From JACJWR01 sp963842975 (GTDB lineage Bacteria > Actinomycetota > Actinomycetes > S36-B12 > UBA10799), in assembly GCA_963842975.1 (NCBI GenBank), contig CAWJIH010000005.1:1-64000 (forward strand): a DNA stretch of 64,000 nucleotides, written 5' to 3'. A program made the position numbers and the translations under genes. The notes under the pieces are model-generated. The model was not told where the DNA came from. It saw nothing but the letters and a program-made list of their open reading frames with translations, and searched no databases. Positions 43,100-52,255 of this stretch are shown here, one piece after another (position 1 is the stretch's first letter; the number at the start of each line of letters is the position of its first letter).

Positions 43100-46000
43100 G
43101 TGTATCTGAAGTCATTAACTCTGCGCGGTTTCAAATCCTTCGCTTCGGCCACAACTCTGCAGTTTGAACCCGGAATCACCTGTGTGGTGGGGCCCAATGG
43201 GTCCGGAAAGTCCAACGTGGTGGATGCGATCGCCTGGGTCATGGGCGAGCAGGGAGCCAAATCCCTGCGCGGCGGGAAAATGGAAGATGTCATCTTCGCC
43301 GGGACGTCTGGGCGCGCTCCGCTGGGACGTGCGGAAGTCGCGCTGACCATCGACAACACCGACGGTGCTCTGCCAATCGACTACAGCGAAGTCACCATCA
43401 CGCGGACAATGTTCCGCAACGGTGGTTCCGAGTACTCCATCAACGGTGACACCTGCCGACTGCTGGATGTGCAGGAGTTGCTTTCTGACTCGGGCATCGG
43501 CCGGGAAATGCACGTCATCGTTGGGCAGGGCCGCCTCGACGCCATCTTGCATGCGAGTCCAGAAGATCGGCGCGGATTCATCGAAGAAGCCGCCGGAGTC
43601 CTGAAACATCGCAAACGCAAAGAGAAGGCGCTGCGCAAACTCGAGGCCATGTCGGGCAATCTCGTACGTCTGTCGGATCTCACCGCGGAACTCCGTCGCC
43701 AACTCAAACCGCTTGGTCGGCAGGCCGAACTGGCCCGGCGAGCGCAGGTGATTCAAGCAGACGTCCGCGACGCCAAACTGCGCCTGCTTGCAGATGATGT
43801 GGCCACCTGGTCGGCAGCGCTCGCGCAGGAAGCGGCCGACGAAGCCGCGCTGAAGGCCCGCCGAGACGAAGTTGAGGCCGCAATTGCCAGGGCCCGGGGA
43901 CGCGAGTCGGAGTTGGAAGCCGAGCGCAGCGCAGCGGCGCCGCAAGCTGCTCGGACGCAAGAGACTTTCGTGCAGTTGACAGGGTTACGCGAGAAATTCG
44001 CCGGGCTACGGTCGGTGGCGGCCGAGCGGCAGAGTCACGCCGCCACGGAGGTTGTCGTCGATGCCGGGCCGAACCCGGAAGAACTGGAGCGTCAGGCGGA
44101 CGAAGTCGAGTCGGAGGACGCAGCCCTGCAGGCCGAGATCCTGACCGGCGAGCAGGCTTCGGCGGCGGCTCAGCAGACCCGGATCTCGGCAGAGCGTGCA
44201 GTTGGGTCCGAGGAGGCGCGGTTGAACGCGGCGCGGCGGGCACGGGCTCAGCGGCGCGACAGCATCGCGAAACTGCGTGGACAATTGGCCGCCGCGCAGT
44301 CACGGGCGGAGACCCGAGCAGCGGAGATCAGCCGACTGGAGCAGGTACTGCGTGATGCGCAGACGCGCCACACCGAAGCCGAGGCTGCCCACGCCGCCCA
44401 TGGCCAATCATTGGCCGGGGACACCCAAGGCTCCGATCACATCACCGCGTCACATGAACAAGCGTCCGAGGCCGTTGCGGCGGCCGAATCGGCCTTCGAG
44501 CATGCCCGCACCGCGGACGCCGCGATCGCTGCGCAGCAAGCCGCAGTGGGCGCCCGCATCGATGCGTTGCGGGCGGGGCTGGAACGCAAGAACGCATCAA
44601 CCTCCCTACTTGCCGCCACTGGTGACGTGGCCGGAGTGCTCGGGTCGGTCGCTTCACTGGTGAGCGTTCGGCACGGATACGAGGCCGCGTTGGCTGCCGC
44701 GCTCGGTGCCTTGGCCGATGGGATGGCGGTGGTCGATCCCGATACCGCAGCTGAGGCTTTGACCGCACGCTCACCGCACGAGGGTCGGGCGCAGGTTCTC
44801 GTCGGGGGCGGTTGTGACCCTTCCGGCGATGAGCCGTGGCCGACACTGCCGGACGGGGCGGTGTACGCGATCGACGTGATCTCAGCCGATGTCGCGATTC
44901 GTGACTCGCTGGTGTGTCTGCTTGCACGGGTGGCGATCGTCGAGGATCTCGCGGCGGCCGCAGCACTGGTGAACCAGCATCCGGTGGTGGCGGTGACGCG
45001 CAGCGGCGATGTGCTGAGCCGGACCCACGCCGCCGGCGGGCGGGTGGAGAGCCTGATCGAGGTGCAGGGGGACATCGACGAAGCCGCCAGCGAGTTGCAG
45101 GTGCTCGACGATCGGCGGGTCCACGCGCAATCGGCCGTGGCCGAGGCCGCCGCGCAACGGGATGCTGCCAGAGCGGCGAAGGAGCAGGCGCTGGCTCAGC
45201 TGCGCGAACGCGATGCGGCGTCTGCTGCCGCGGATGCCCACCACAAGGGTCTGGCCGCCGCGGTTCGGGCCGCCGATGCTGAAGTCCATCGGGCGGCAAA
45301 GGCGCTCACAGCAGCCCATGAGGCCACCACGGCTGATCACGCTGCCGTGGCGGAGTTGGAGCGTCGCCTCGCCGCAGCCGAAGCCGAGCCGGAAGCAGCG
45401 GACCCGGGTGATGGCAACCTGGCAACTCTGAGACGAGCCGTTGAGGCCGCCCGTACGCACGAAGTTGAAGTGAAACTCACCCAGCGCACGTTGCAGGAAC
45501 GCCGACAGGCCCTTACCGGGCGGGCCGAGGCGCTGCGCTCGTCGGCCGCGGACGTGCGAGCTACCCGATCCAGACTCGCCGCCCAGCGGGCGCGGGTGCG
45601 GCGCGCCGCTGCTGTCGCCGCCGAGGTCACTGCCGCGCTCGATGTCGTCGAGCCGCAAGTGGAGCAGGCATTGAGCAATGCTGCGGCAGCCCGCGCCCAG
45701 GCCGAGCGAACGCGCGCGGCCACGGACGCCGAGTTGCACACCCTGCGCGATGAGATTCGGCAACTGACTTCGGAAGCCGCGACCCTGAACGACTCGGTGC
45801 ACCGCGACGAGATCATGAAGGCGCAGCAGCGACTGCGGATCGAAGCGGCCGAAGAACGGGCCATGGCCGAATACGGCATTGACGCCGAAACGCTGATCGC
45901 CGAGTACGGACCCGACCAACTGATCCCACCGTCGGCGGTCCCCGCTGGGGACGCCGAGGACGGACCGCAGGATGCCGAAGCCACCCTGGTCGCCTATGTG

Positions 46001-46651
46001 CGGGAGGAGCAGGAGGCCCGCGCTCGCAAAGCAGAGCGTGAACTTGCCGCCCTCGGGCGGGTCAACCCGCTGGCTCTGGAGGAGTTTGCCGCCCTGCAGG
46101 AGCGGCAGGCATTTCTCACCGAGCAACTGGAGGACCTCAAGCGAGGTCGCGAAGATTTGCTGGGCATCATCGCCGACGTCGATGAGCGCGTGCGCGAAGT
46201 GTTCACGGAAGCGTATGCGGATGTGGCGGTGCAGTTTGAGGCCGTGTTCAGCCGGCTGTTCCCAGGGGGTGACGGTCGACTAGTGCTGACCGACCCGTCG
46301 GACATGCTCACCACTGGCATCGAAGTGGAAGCCCGGCCCCCGGGCAAGAAGATCAAACGTCTGAGCCTGCTCAGCGGCGGTGAACGGTCCCTCACCGCAG
46401 TGGCTTTCCTGGTCGCTCTGTTCAAAGCCAGGCCGAGCCCGTTCTACCTGTTGGACGAAGTCGAGGCGGCGCTCGACGACGTGAACCTCGGCCGATTGCT
46501 GGATCTGTTGGAAGAGTTGCGTGAAACCAGCCAACTGCTGGTGATCACCCACCAGAAACGCAGTATGGAGATCGCCGACGCGCTCTACGGGATCACCATG
46601 CGCGACGGCGTCACTTCGGTGATTAGTCAGCGGCTGCGCGAAGCCGTTTAG
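43100..46651 (+). CDS. smc: Chromosome segregation protein SMC
   Basis: An 1183-residue SMC. It has an N-terminal ATPase head (MYLKSLTLRGFKSFASATTL, Walker A VVGPNGSGKSNVVDAIAWVM), a first coiled coil to about 490, a hinge at about 505-660, a second coil, and a C-terminal head with RLSLLSGGERSLTAVAFLVA (signature) and YLLDEVEAALDDVN (Walker B). It condenses DNA with ScpA/ScpB, which are not nearby. GTG 43100 has no clear ribosome site; a TACCCT -10-like word is at 43058-43063. Confidence 0.96.
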   Translation: MYLKSLTLRGFKSFASATTLQFEPGITCVVGPNGSGKSNVVDAIAWVMGEQGAKSLRGGKMEDVIFAGTSGRAPLGRAEVALTIDNTDGALPIDYSEVTITRTMFRNGGSEYSINGDTCRLLDVQELLSDSGIGREMHVIVGQGRLDAILHASPEDRRGFIEEAAGVLKHRKRKEKALRKLEAMSGNLVRLSDLTAELRRQLKPLGRQAELARRAQVIQADVRDAKLRLLADDVATWSAALAQEAADEAALKARRDEVEAAIARARGRESELEAERSAAAPQAARTQETFVQLTGLREKFAGLRSVAAERQSHAATEVVVDAGPNPEELERQADEVESEDAALQAEILTGEQASAAAQQTRISAERAVGSEEARLNAARRARAQRRDSIAKLRGQLAAAQSRAETRAAEISRLEQVLRDAQTRHTEAEAAHAAHGQSLAGDTQGSDHITASHEQASEAVAAAESAFEHARTADAAIAAQQAAVGARIDALRAGLERKNASTSLLAATGDVAGVLGSVASLVSVRHGYEAALAAALGALADGMAVVDPDTAAEALTARSPHEGRAQVLVGGGCDPSGDEPWPTLPDGAVYAIDVISADVAIRDSLVCLLARVAIVEDLAAAAALVNQHPVVAVTRSGDVLSRTHAAGGRVESLIEVQGDIDEAASELQVLDDRRVHAQSAVAEAAAQRDAARAAKEQALAQLRERDAASAAADAHHKGLAAAVRAADAEVHRAAKALTAAHEATTADHAAVAELERRLAAAEAEPEAADPGDGNLATLRRAVEAARTHEVEVKLTQRTLQERRQALTGRAEALRSSAADVRATRSRLAAQRARVRRAAAVAAEVTAALDVVEPQVEQALSNAAAARAQAERTRAATDAELHTLRDEIRQLTSEAATLNDSVHRDEIMKAQQRLRIEAAEERAMAEYGIDAETLIAEYGPDQLIPPSAVPAGDAEDGPQDAEATLVAYVREEQEARARKAERELAALGRVNPLALEEFAALQERQAFLTEQLEDLKRGREDLLGIIADVDERVREVFTEAYADVAVQFEAVFSRLFPGGDGRLVLTDPSDMLTTGIEVEARPPGKKIKRLSLLSGGERSLTAVAFLVALFKARPSPFYLLDEVEAALDDVNLGRLLDLLEELRETSQLLVITHQKRSMEIADALYGITMRDGVTSVISQRLREAV

Positions 46652-46698
46652 CGACACTCCACACCCGGCCCGGCGGGGGAGTGGAAGAATCAACGCTC

Positions 46699-47943
46699 GT
46701 GGAACCCATTGTCATCATTCTCATTGTTCTGGCCGTGGTGCTGGTCGGCGGCGGCGCCACCTTCGCGTTGGTTCGTTCGCGTCGGGGCAGCCAACTGCCG
46801 CCCGCGCCGCCGCGACCCGGAATCGACTACACCCCAGGAGTCGGCGACGATGCGACCGAACCTCGGGACACCCCTCGCCGGGGCGTAGAAGACGTAGGAC
46901 TGCCCGGTGCCGGCACCGATGTGCTCGAACCGGATCAGGCCCGACGAGAGGCGGACTCTGCAGTCGTCTCCGGCGGTGTGCTGGAAGTGCCGGAGGCGCC
47001 CCCGGCACCGGAACTAGAGGTACCCGCACCTGCGGCCGGACGCTGGACGCGGCTGAAGGCCAGGCTGGCCAAGTCCAACTCTGCGCTGGGCAAGGCCCTG
47101 CTGATGCTGCTCACCTCCGATCAGTTGGACGAGGCGACGTGGGAGGAGATCGAAGACACCCTGATCATGAGCGATCTGGGCGTGGCGCCGTCCCAAGAAC
47201 TGGTCGACAAACTCCGTGCCCGGGTGCGGATCGAAGGCGTGTCGGACCCCCAGCTGGCAAAGGTCATGCTGCGCGAGGAACTCATCGCCCTAGTTGATCC
47301 AACCCTTGACCGCACGCTCATGACCCGCCGCGACGGGGGACCGGCCGTGCTTTTGATGGTGGGAGTCAACGGCACCGGCAAGACCACCACCACCGGCAAG
47401 ATTGCGCGCCTACTCGTAGCGGAGGACCGCAGTGTTGTCCTCGGCGCCGCCGATACTTTCCGTGCTGCGGCAGCCCAGCAACTGACCACGTGGGGCGACC
47501 GAGTGGGAGCCACCGTGGTCACTGGCCCAGAGGGTTCGGATCCGGCGGCGGTGGCTTTCGACGCAGTGAAGGACGCGGTCGATGAGGACGCCGATGCCGT
47601 GATCATCGACACGGCCGGACGCCTGCACACCAAAGTCGGCCTCATGGACGAACTCGGCAAGGTGAAGCGAGTAGTGGAAAAGCAGGCGCCGGTGGGTGAG
47701 GTGCTGCTGGTGTTGGACGCCACAACGGGGCAGAACGGCCTAGCCCAGGCCCGAGTCTTCGCCGAGGTAGTCGACGTCACCGGCATCGTGCTCACCAAAC
47801 TCGACGGCACGGCGAAGGGCGGCATTGTGGTGGCCGTGCAGCGAGAACTCAAAGTCCCAGTGAAACTCGTTGGCCTGGGTGAGGGTCCGGACGACATCGC
47901 GCCGTTTGAGCCGGCGTCGTTCGTGGACGCGTTGCTGGACTAG
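46699..47943 (+). CDS. ftsY: Signal recognition particle receptor FtsY
   Basis: About 414 residues. An N-terminal membrane helix (IVIILIVLAVVLVGGGATFA) replaces the acidic A-domain start, as in actinobacterial FtsY. A variable linker to about 115 precedes the NG GTPase domain, with LMVGVNGTGKTTTTGKIARL (G1), AADTFRAAAAQQLTTWGDRV, AVIIDTAGRLHTKVGLMDEL (G3) and GIVLTKLDGTAKGGIVVAVQ (G4). GTG 46699 puts the membrane helix at the end; GTG 46681 is possible. It docks SRP-bound ribosomes at the membrane. Confidence 0.95.
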   Translation: MEPIVIILIVLAVVLVGGGATFALVRSRRGSQLPPAPPRPGIDYTPGVGDDATEPRDTPRRGVEDVGLPGAGTDVLEPDQARREADSAVVSGGVLEVPEAPPAPELEVPAPAAGRWTRLKARLAKSNSALGKALLMLLTSDQLDEATWEEIEDTLIMSDLGVAPSQELVDKLRARVRIEGVSDPQLAKVMLREELIALVDPTLDRTLMTRRDGGPAVLLMVGVNGTGKTTTTGKIARLLVAEDRSVVLGAADTFRAAAAQQLTTWGDRVGATVVTGPEGSDPAAVAFDAVKDAVDEDADAVIIDTAGRLHTKVGLMDELGKVKRVVEKQAPVGEVLLVLDATTGQNGLAQARVFAEVVDVTGIVLTKLDGTAKGGIVVAVQRELKVPVKLVGLGEGPDDIAPFEPASFVDALLD

Positions 47944-47958
47944 CAAAGCGTTGGGGCC

Positions 47959-48027
47959 GTTACACAATCGCAACATAGTTCCGGCGGACGTCACGGTCAC
48001 GAAACAACAGCGCTAGCAGAGCGCAAC
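47959..48027 (+). promoter_or_regulatory. Two GlnR-type operators upstream of amt
   Basis: The actinobacterial GlnR box is GTNAC-N6-GAAAC repeated. Here GTTAC (47959-47963) N6 GCAAC (47970-47974) forms one site. GTCAC (47990-47994) N6 GAAAC (48001-48005) N6 GCTAG (48012-48016) N6 GCAAC (48023-48027) forms a full a-b-a-b array. They lie 53-121 nt before the amt start, as expected for nitrogen-limitation activation. Confidence 0.7.
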
Positions 48028-48079
48028 ATCGGCAGGCGAATCTTTACTCGTCCATGGCAGTGAACGAGAGGAAATCACA

Positions 48080-49378
48080 ATGCCGGAACTGAACAGCGGG
48101 GATACCGCATGGGTCCTTGCGAGCGCGGCGCTGGTGTTGCTCATGACACCTGCGCTAGCCCTCTTCTATGGCGGTATGGTCCGCATGAAGAGCGTGCTCA
48201 ACATGATGATGATGAGTTTTGGAGCCCTCGCCGTAGTTGGCGTTATCTGGGTGCTGTGGGGCTACTCGATGGCCTTCGGCACCAGCGCGGGCGACATGGG
48301 ACTCGTCGGGAACCCCAGCGAATTCTTCGGCCTGGCAGGGCTGATGGGTGAAGAGGCCATCAGCGGCACGATTCCGACGATGGCCTTCGTCGGGTTCCAG
48401 GGTCTGTTCGCAATCATTACCGTGGCACTGATTTCGGGTGCGATTGCAGACCGTGCCAAGTTCGGCACCTGGCTGCTCTTCGCCGCGATTTGGGCCACTG
48501 TCGTCTACTTCCCCGTGGCCCACTGGGTCTGGGGCGGCGGTTGGATCTTCGAAATGGGTGCGATCGACTTCGCCGGTGGCACAGCTGTGCACATCAACTC
48601 CGGTGCTGCGGCACTTGCGCTTGCTCTCGTCCTCGGCGCCCGCCTTGGCTTCGGCAAGACCGCGATGCGTCCGCACAACCTGCCGTTGGTGATGCTCGGT
48701 GCGGGCATGCTGTGGTTCGGCTGGATCGGCTTCAACGCCGGTTCTGCGCTTGCTGCCGACACCACGGCCGCAACGGTGATGGTGATGACGATCGTGGCGG
48801 CCGCCGCCTCGTCGCTGGCGTGGATGGCGGTGGAGCGTCTCCGTGACGGTCACGCCACTTCGCTTGGCGCCGCGTCCGGTGTTGTTGCCGGTCTCGTGGG
48901 TATCACCCCGGCGTGTGCCTCGGTGAACGTGCTCGGCGCAATCGCGATCGGTGTTGCTGCAGGTGTGCTGTGTGCCCTGGCAGTGGGTCTGAAGTACAAG
49001 TTCGGCTACGACGACTCCCTCGACGTGGTCGGCATCCACATGGTCGGTGGCCTCATCGGCTGCCTGATGATCGGTCTGGTCGCCACCGAAGAGGCTCCCA
49101 CCGAAGCAGCCGGGCTGTTCTACGGCGGCGGATTCGAACTGCTGGGCATCCAAGCCCTGAGTGCGGTCTCCGTCATGATCTACAGCTTCATCGTCGCTGG
49201 CCTGATCGGCATCATCTTGCAGAAGACCATCGGCTTCCGGGTCTCCCGCGATGTGGAGCAGGCGGGCATCGACATCAACGAGCACGCTGAGACGGCGTAC
49301 GAGATGGCCGAGGGCTACGGCGGTACCTTCGCCGGTGGTTCAGTGACCAGCAAGAACAAGGAAGGTGTTTCCGCATGA
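48080..49378 (+). CDS. amt: Ammonium transporter
   Basis: A 432-residue Amt/MEP/Rh channel with about 11 membrane segments. WVLASAALVLLMTPALALFY and GGMVRMKSVLNMMMMSFGAL start the fold; FAGGTAVHINSGAAALALAL gives the first pore His and GIHMVGGLIGCLMIGLVA the second. ATG 48080 has GAGAGGAAA upstream. Behind GlnR-like boxes and coupled to glnB by ATGA, so expressed under nitrogen limitation. Confidence 0.95.
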   Translation: MPELNSGDTAWVLASAALVLLMTPALALFYGGMVRMKSVLNMMMMSFGALAVVGVIWVLWGYSMAFGTSAGDMGLVGNPSEFFGLAGLMGEEAISGTIPTMAFVGFQGLFAIITVALISGAIADRAKFGTWLLFAAIWATVVYFPVAHWVWGGGWIFEMGAIDFAGGTAVHINSGAAALALALVLGARLGFGKTAMRPHNLPLVMLGAGMLWFGWIGFNAGSALAADTTAATVMVMTIVAAAASSLAWMAVERLRDGHATSLGAASGVVAGLVGITPACASVNVLGAIAIGVAAGVLCALAVGLKYKFGYDDSLDVVGIHMVGGLIGCLMIGLVATEEAPTEAAGLFYGGGFELLGIQALSAVSVMIYSFIVAGLIGIILQKTIGFRVSRDVEQAGIDINEHAETAYEMAEGYGGTFAGGSVTSKNKEGVSA

Positions 49379-49713
49379 AGCTTGTGACAGCAATCATCAA
49401 GCCGTTCAAACTCGACGATGTGAAGGAGGCCCTGCAGACGTTCGGAATCCACGGACTCACCGTGACCGAAGTCTCCGGCTATGGCCGGCAGGGTGGCCAC
49501 ACTGAGGTATACCGAGGCGCCGAATACACCGTGGATCTGATCCCGAAACTCAAGATCGAGATCGTGGTTGACGACGCTGACGCTTCCGACGTGGTGAGCC
49601 TGGTCGCCAAGTCCGCCGCAACCGGCAAGATCGGTGACGGCAAGGTTTGGGTCACTCCAGTTGAGGAACTGGTGCGGGTCCGCACCGGTGAGCGCGGGAC
49701 CGACGCGCTGTAG
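49375..49713 (+). CDS. glnB: Nitrogen regulatory PII protein (GlnK/GlnB)
   Basis: A 112-residue PII trimer subunit: MKLVTAIIKPFKLDDVKEAL, T-loop region GRQGGHTEVYRGAEYTVDLI with the modifiable Tyr in EYTVD (about residue 51), and GKIGDGKVWVTPVEELVRVR. It blocks Amt when nitrogen is plentiful; in actinobacteria the Tyr is adenylylated by the GlnD-type enzyme encoded next. It starts within the amt stop (ATGA). Confidence 0.95.
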   Translation: MKLVTAIIKPFKLDDVKEALQTFGIHGLTVTEVSGYGRQGGHTEVYRGAEYTVDLIPKLKIEIVVDDADASDVVSLVAKSAATGKIGDGKVWVTPVEELVRVRTGERGTDAL

Positions 49714-49730
49714 TTGCACTCCCATACAGG

Positions 49731-49769
49731 CGGCGGGGCCGGTTGCTCACATGAGCGCCGGCCCCGCCG
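49731..49769 (+). terminator. Strong hairpin after glnB
   Basis: CGGCGGGGCCGG (49731-49742) pairs perfectly with CCGGCCCCGCCG (49758-49769), loop 15 nt: a 12-bp GC-only stem. It lies 17 nt after glnB and before glnD, so it may lower or end transcription ahead of glnD. No U-tract. Confidence 0.6.
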
Positions 49770-49843
49770 TGCGTGGTGCGTCGGCAGCTGTCCTGCCTAT
49801 TGCAACCCCGATCCCGACGTCCGCACCCAGCGAAGGAACCACC

Positions 49844-52199
49844 GTGCTCACTGACCACCCACACGTTGCCGAATTCAAGGCCGAACGCAGCCAACTCATC
49901 ACCGCGCCGTGGTCGTCACCGGGCGCCGCCCGTCGTCGCGCCTTGGCGGATCTCACCGATGGCTGGATTTCGTCGTTGTTCGAAAATGCCAACCCGCCGT
50001 CATCCGGAGTGTCGCTGGTTGCGGTCGGCGGATACGGCCGCAGGGAATTGTCGCCGGGAAGCGATATCGACCTGGTCTTGATGCACAGTGCAAACACCAA
50101 GGTGAGCGAGATCGCCGACGCCATCTGGTATCCGATCTGGGATTCCGGGCTTCGCCTCGACCACAGCGTGCGGACTCCAGCCCAAGCCCGCCGAATGGCC
50201 AACAGCGACCTCAAGGTGATGCTCGGCCTGCTGGACTCCCGCACGGTGGCCGGCGACGATTCGCTGCTGAGTAGCCTGCGCACCTCTGCCCTGGCCGATT
50301 GGCGGGCACGTGCGGCATCCAGGCTCGGCGAATTGCGGGAAATGGTGCAGGTGCGCCGCCACACCTTCGGTGAACTCGCCTACCTACAGGAGCCGGACCT
50401 CAAGGACAGCATCGGTGGTCTGCGGGACGTGGTGATCATGCGCGCTATCGCTGCCTCATGGGTCACGGACGTGCCGCATTCACAACTCGCACAGCCGTAC
50501 GAGTCGTTGCTGAACGTTCGTGATGCGTTGCATTGGGTCACTGGCCGGCCCAGTGACAAACTCGTGCGTCAGGAGCAGCCGGCAATTGCCGAATTGCTAG
50601 GGATCCCCGATCCCAATCGGGACGGCGACGGGGTGCTCCGCGAAGTTGCTGCCGCCGGGCGAACCATCGACTGGGCCGCGGACTTGGTGTGGCACCGAGT
50701 GGACCGGCTGCGGCGGCCGTCCCGGTTACCCGGACTGAAGAAGCTGGGTCGGGCTTCAGTGCCGCAGCGGATCCCCCTCACCGAGGGCGCCGTGATCGAC
50801 GCCGGCGAGGTGGTGCTTGCCCGCGACGCCCGACCTGACCGCGATCCCGGACTCGTCCTGCGGTTGGCTTCGGCGGCTGCCCGGGCCGGGTTGCGCATCG
50901 CGCCGGCCACAGTCAAGCGGCTGGCCGAATCCACCGGCCCGATGCCGCTGCCGTGGACGGACGCAATGCGCAACGACTTCGTTGGGCTTATCGGTGCCGG
51001 CCGGGGCCTGCTGCCGGTGTGGGAGTCGCTGGACCAAGAGGGACTGATCGTGCGTTTGTTGCCCGAGTGGGCGCCCACGCGAAGTGCTCCGCAGCACAAC
51101 TTGGTGCACATCCACACCGTGGATCGGCACATGCTTGAGACGACGATGAAAGCCGCCACCTACGCGCGCGAGGTTGGCCGTCCGGACCTGCTGCTGGTGG
51201 CTGCGCTGCTCCACGACATCGGCAAACCGGCAGGAGCGGCACGGCACAGCGAAGTGGGCGCCGAGTTGGTCGCCATGATGCTGCCACGAATGGGTTTCTC
51301 GACTGTTGATTCGGCGGCGGTGGTGGAGCTGGTGCTGCATCATCTGCTGATCGCAGACACCGCAACCCGCCGCGACATCAATGATCCGCAGACGGTTCGG
51401 ATGGTGGCCGAGGCGATCGGCAGTCCGGAACAGCTGGAAATGCTGTGGGCGCTGACCAAAGCCGATGCCGAAGCCACCGGGCCGGCGGCTTGGAGCCCGT
51501 GGAAAGAAGCGCTGGTCGATTCGCTAGCGGAGCAGGTGGCAGGTGTTTTCGCTGGCCGTCCAGATGTCGGGATACTGATGGTCACGGAGGCGGAGGCGGT
51601 CGCCTCGGCGGCCAACGACGTGGTTGTGCTCCGTGACGAGCGCGGGGGGCTAGAAGAGCTCGTGATCGGCGCCCCGCGGGCGGAACTGGCAGACATAGCC
51701 GGAGTGTTGGCACTTCACCGCCTGGCAGTCATCGAGGCGCGGGCATCAATGGGGGAGGAGCGGTCGGTGAGTTCCTGGCGGGTCGCAGCCTCGTTTGGGG
51801 ATGTCCCGGACGCTCATCGAATCGCGGTCGACCTACGTCGAGTTCTCGCGGGTTCGCTGCCAATTCACGATCGCTTGAAGCGGCGTGAGGATTCGTTCCT
51901 GCCCACCGGATTGGAGGCCCCAGCACCCAGGGTCACGCTGGCTCCGGACGCGTCACGTTCGGCTACCGTGATTGAGGTGCGTGCGGCAGATTCGCCGGGT
52001 CTGCTGTACCGACTACTCGTCGACGGTGGCCAAACATGGGGCTCATGTGCGAGCCGCAAAGGTTGCCACCTTGGGTGCCGATGTGGTCGACGTCTTTTAC
52101 CTCGTGGGCGACGATGGCCGGAAGTTGCCCGACGCAGCCGAACGGTCCCTTGCGACCGCCCTTGTGGTGGCGGCTGGGAACACGAGTGTGGACGGCTGA
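49844..52199 (+). CDS. glnD: PII uridylyl/adenylyl-transferase GlnD, frameshifted near the C-terminus
   Basis: About 780 residues. An N-terminal nucleotidyltransferase (VAVGGYGRRELSPGSDIDLV, about residues 60-80), a helical middle, an HD domain with LLVAALLHDIGKPAGAARHS (about 450-470), and C-terminal ACT domains. Near the end the frame breaks at the GG pair 52025-52026; with one G fewer, LVDVAKHGAHVRAAKVATLG continues into the ACT domain, ending at 52199. Start GTG 49844 is preferred, with GAAGGAA upstream; ATG 49751 would lie inside the glnB hairpin. It modifies PII according to nitrogen state. Confidence 0.92.
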
Positions 52200-52255
52200 C
52201 GACACGGCCGTGGCTGTCTCATAGGCTTGACCCGTCGTCGTCGTGAGGATCCCAC

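Noticed and set aside
51990..52060. Programmed ribosomal frameshifting in glnD (and likewise rimM, dprA, xerC)
   Set aside because: No slippery heptamer with downstream structure, and too many unrelated genes are affected; sequencing indels explain it better.
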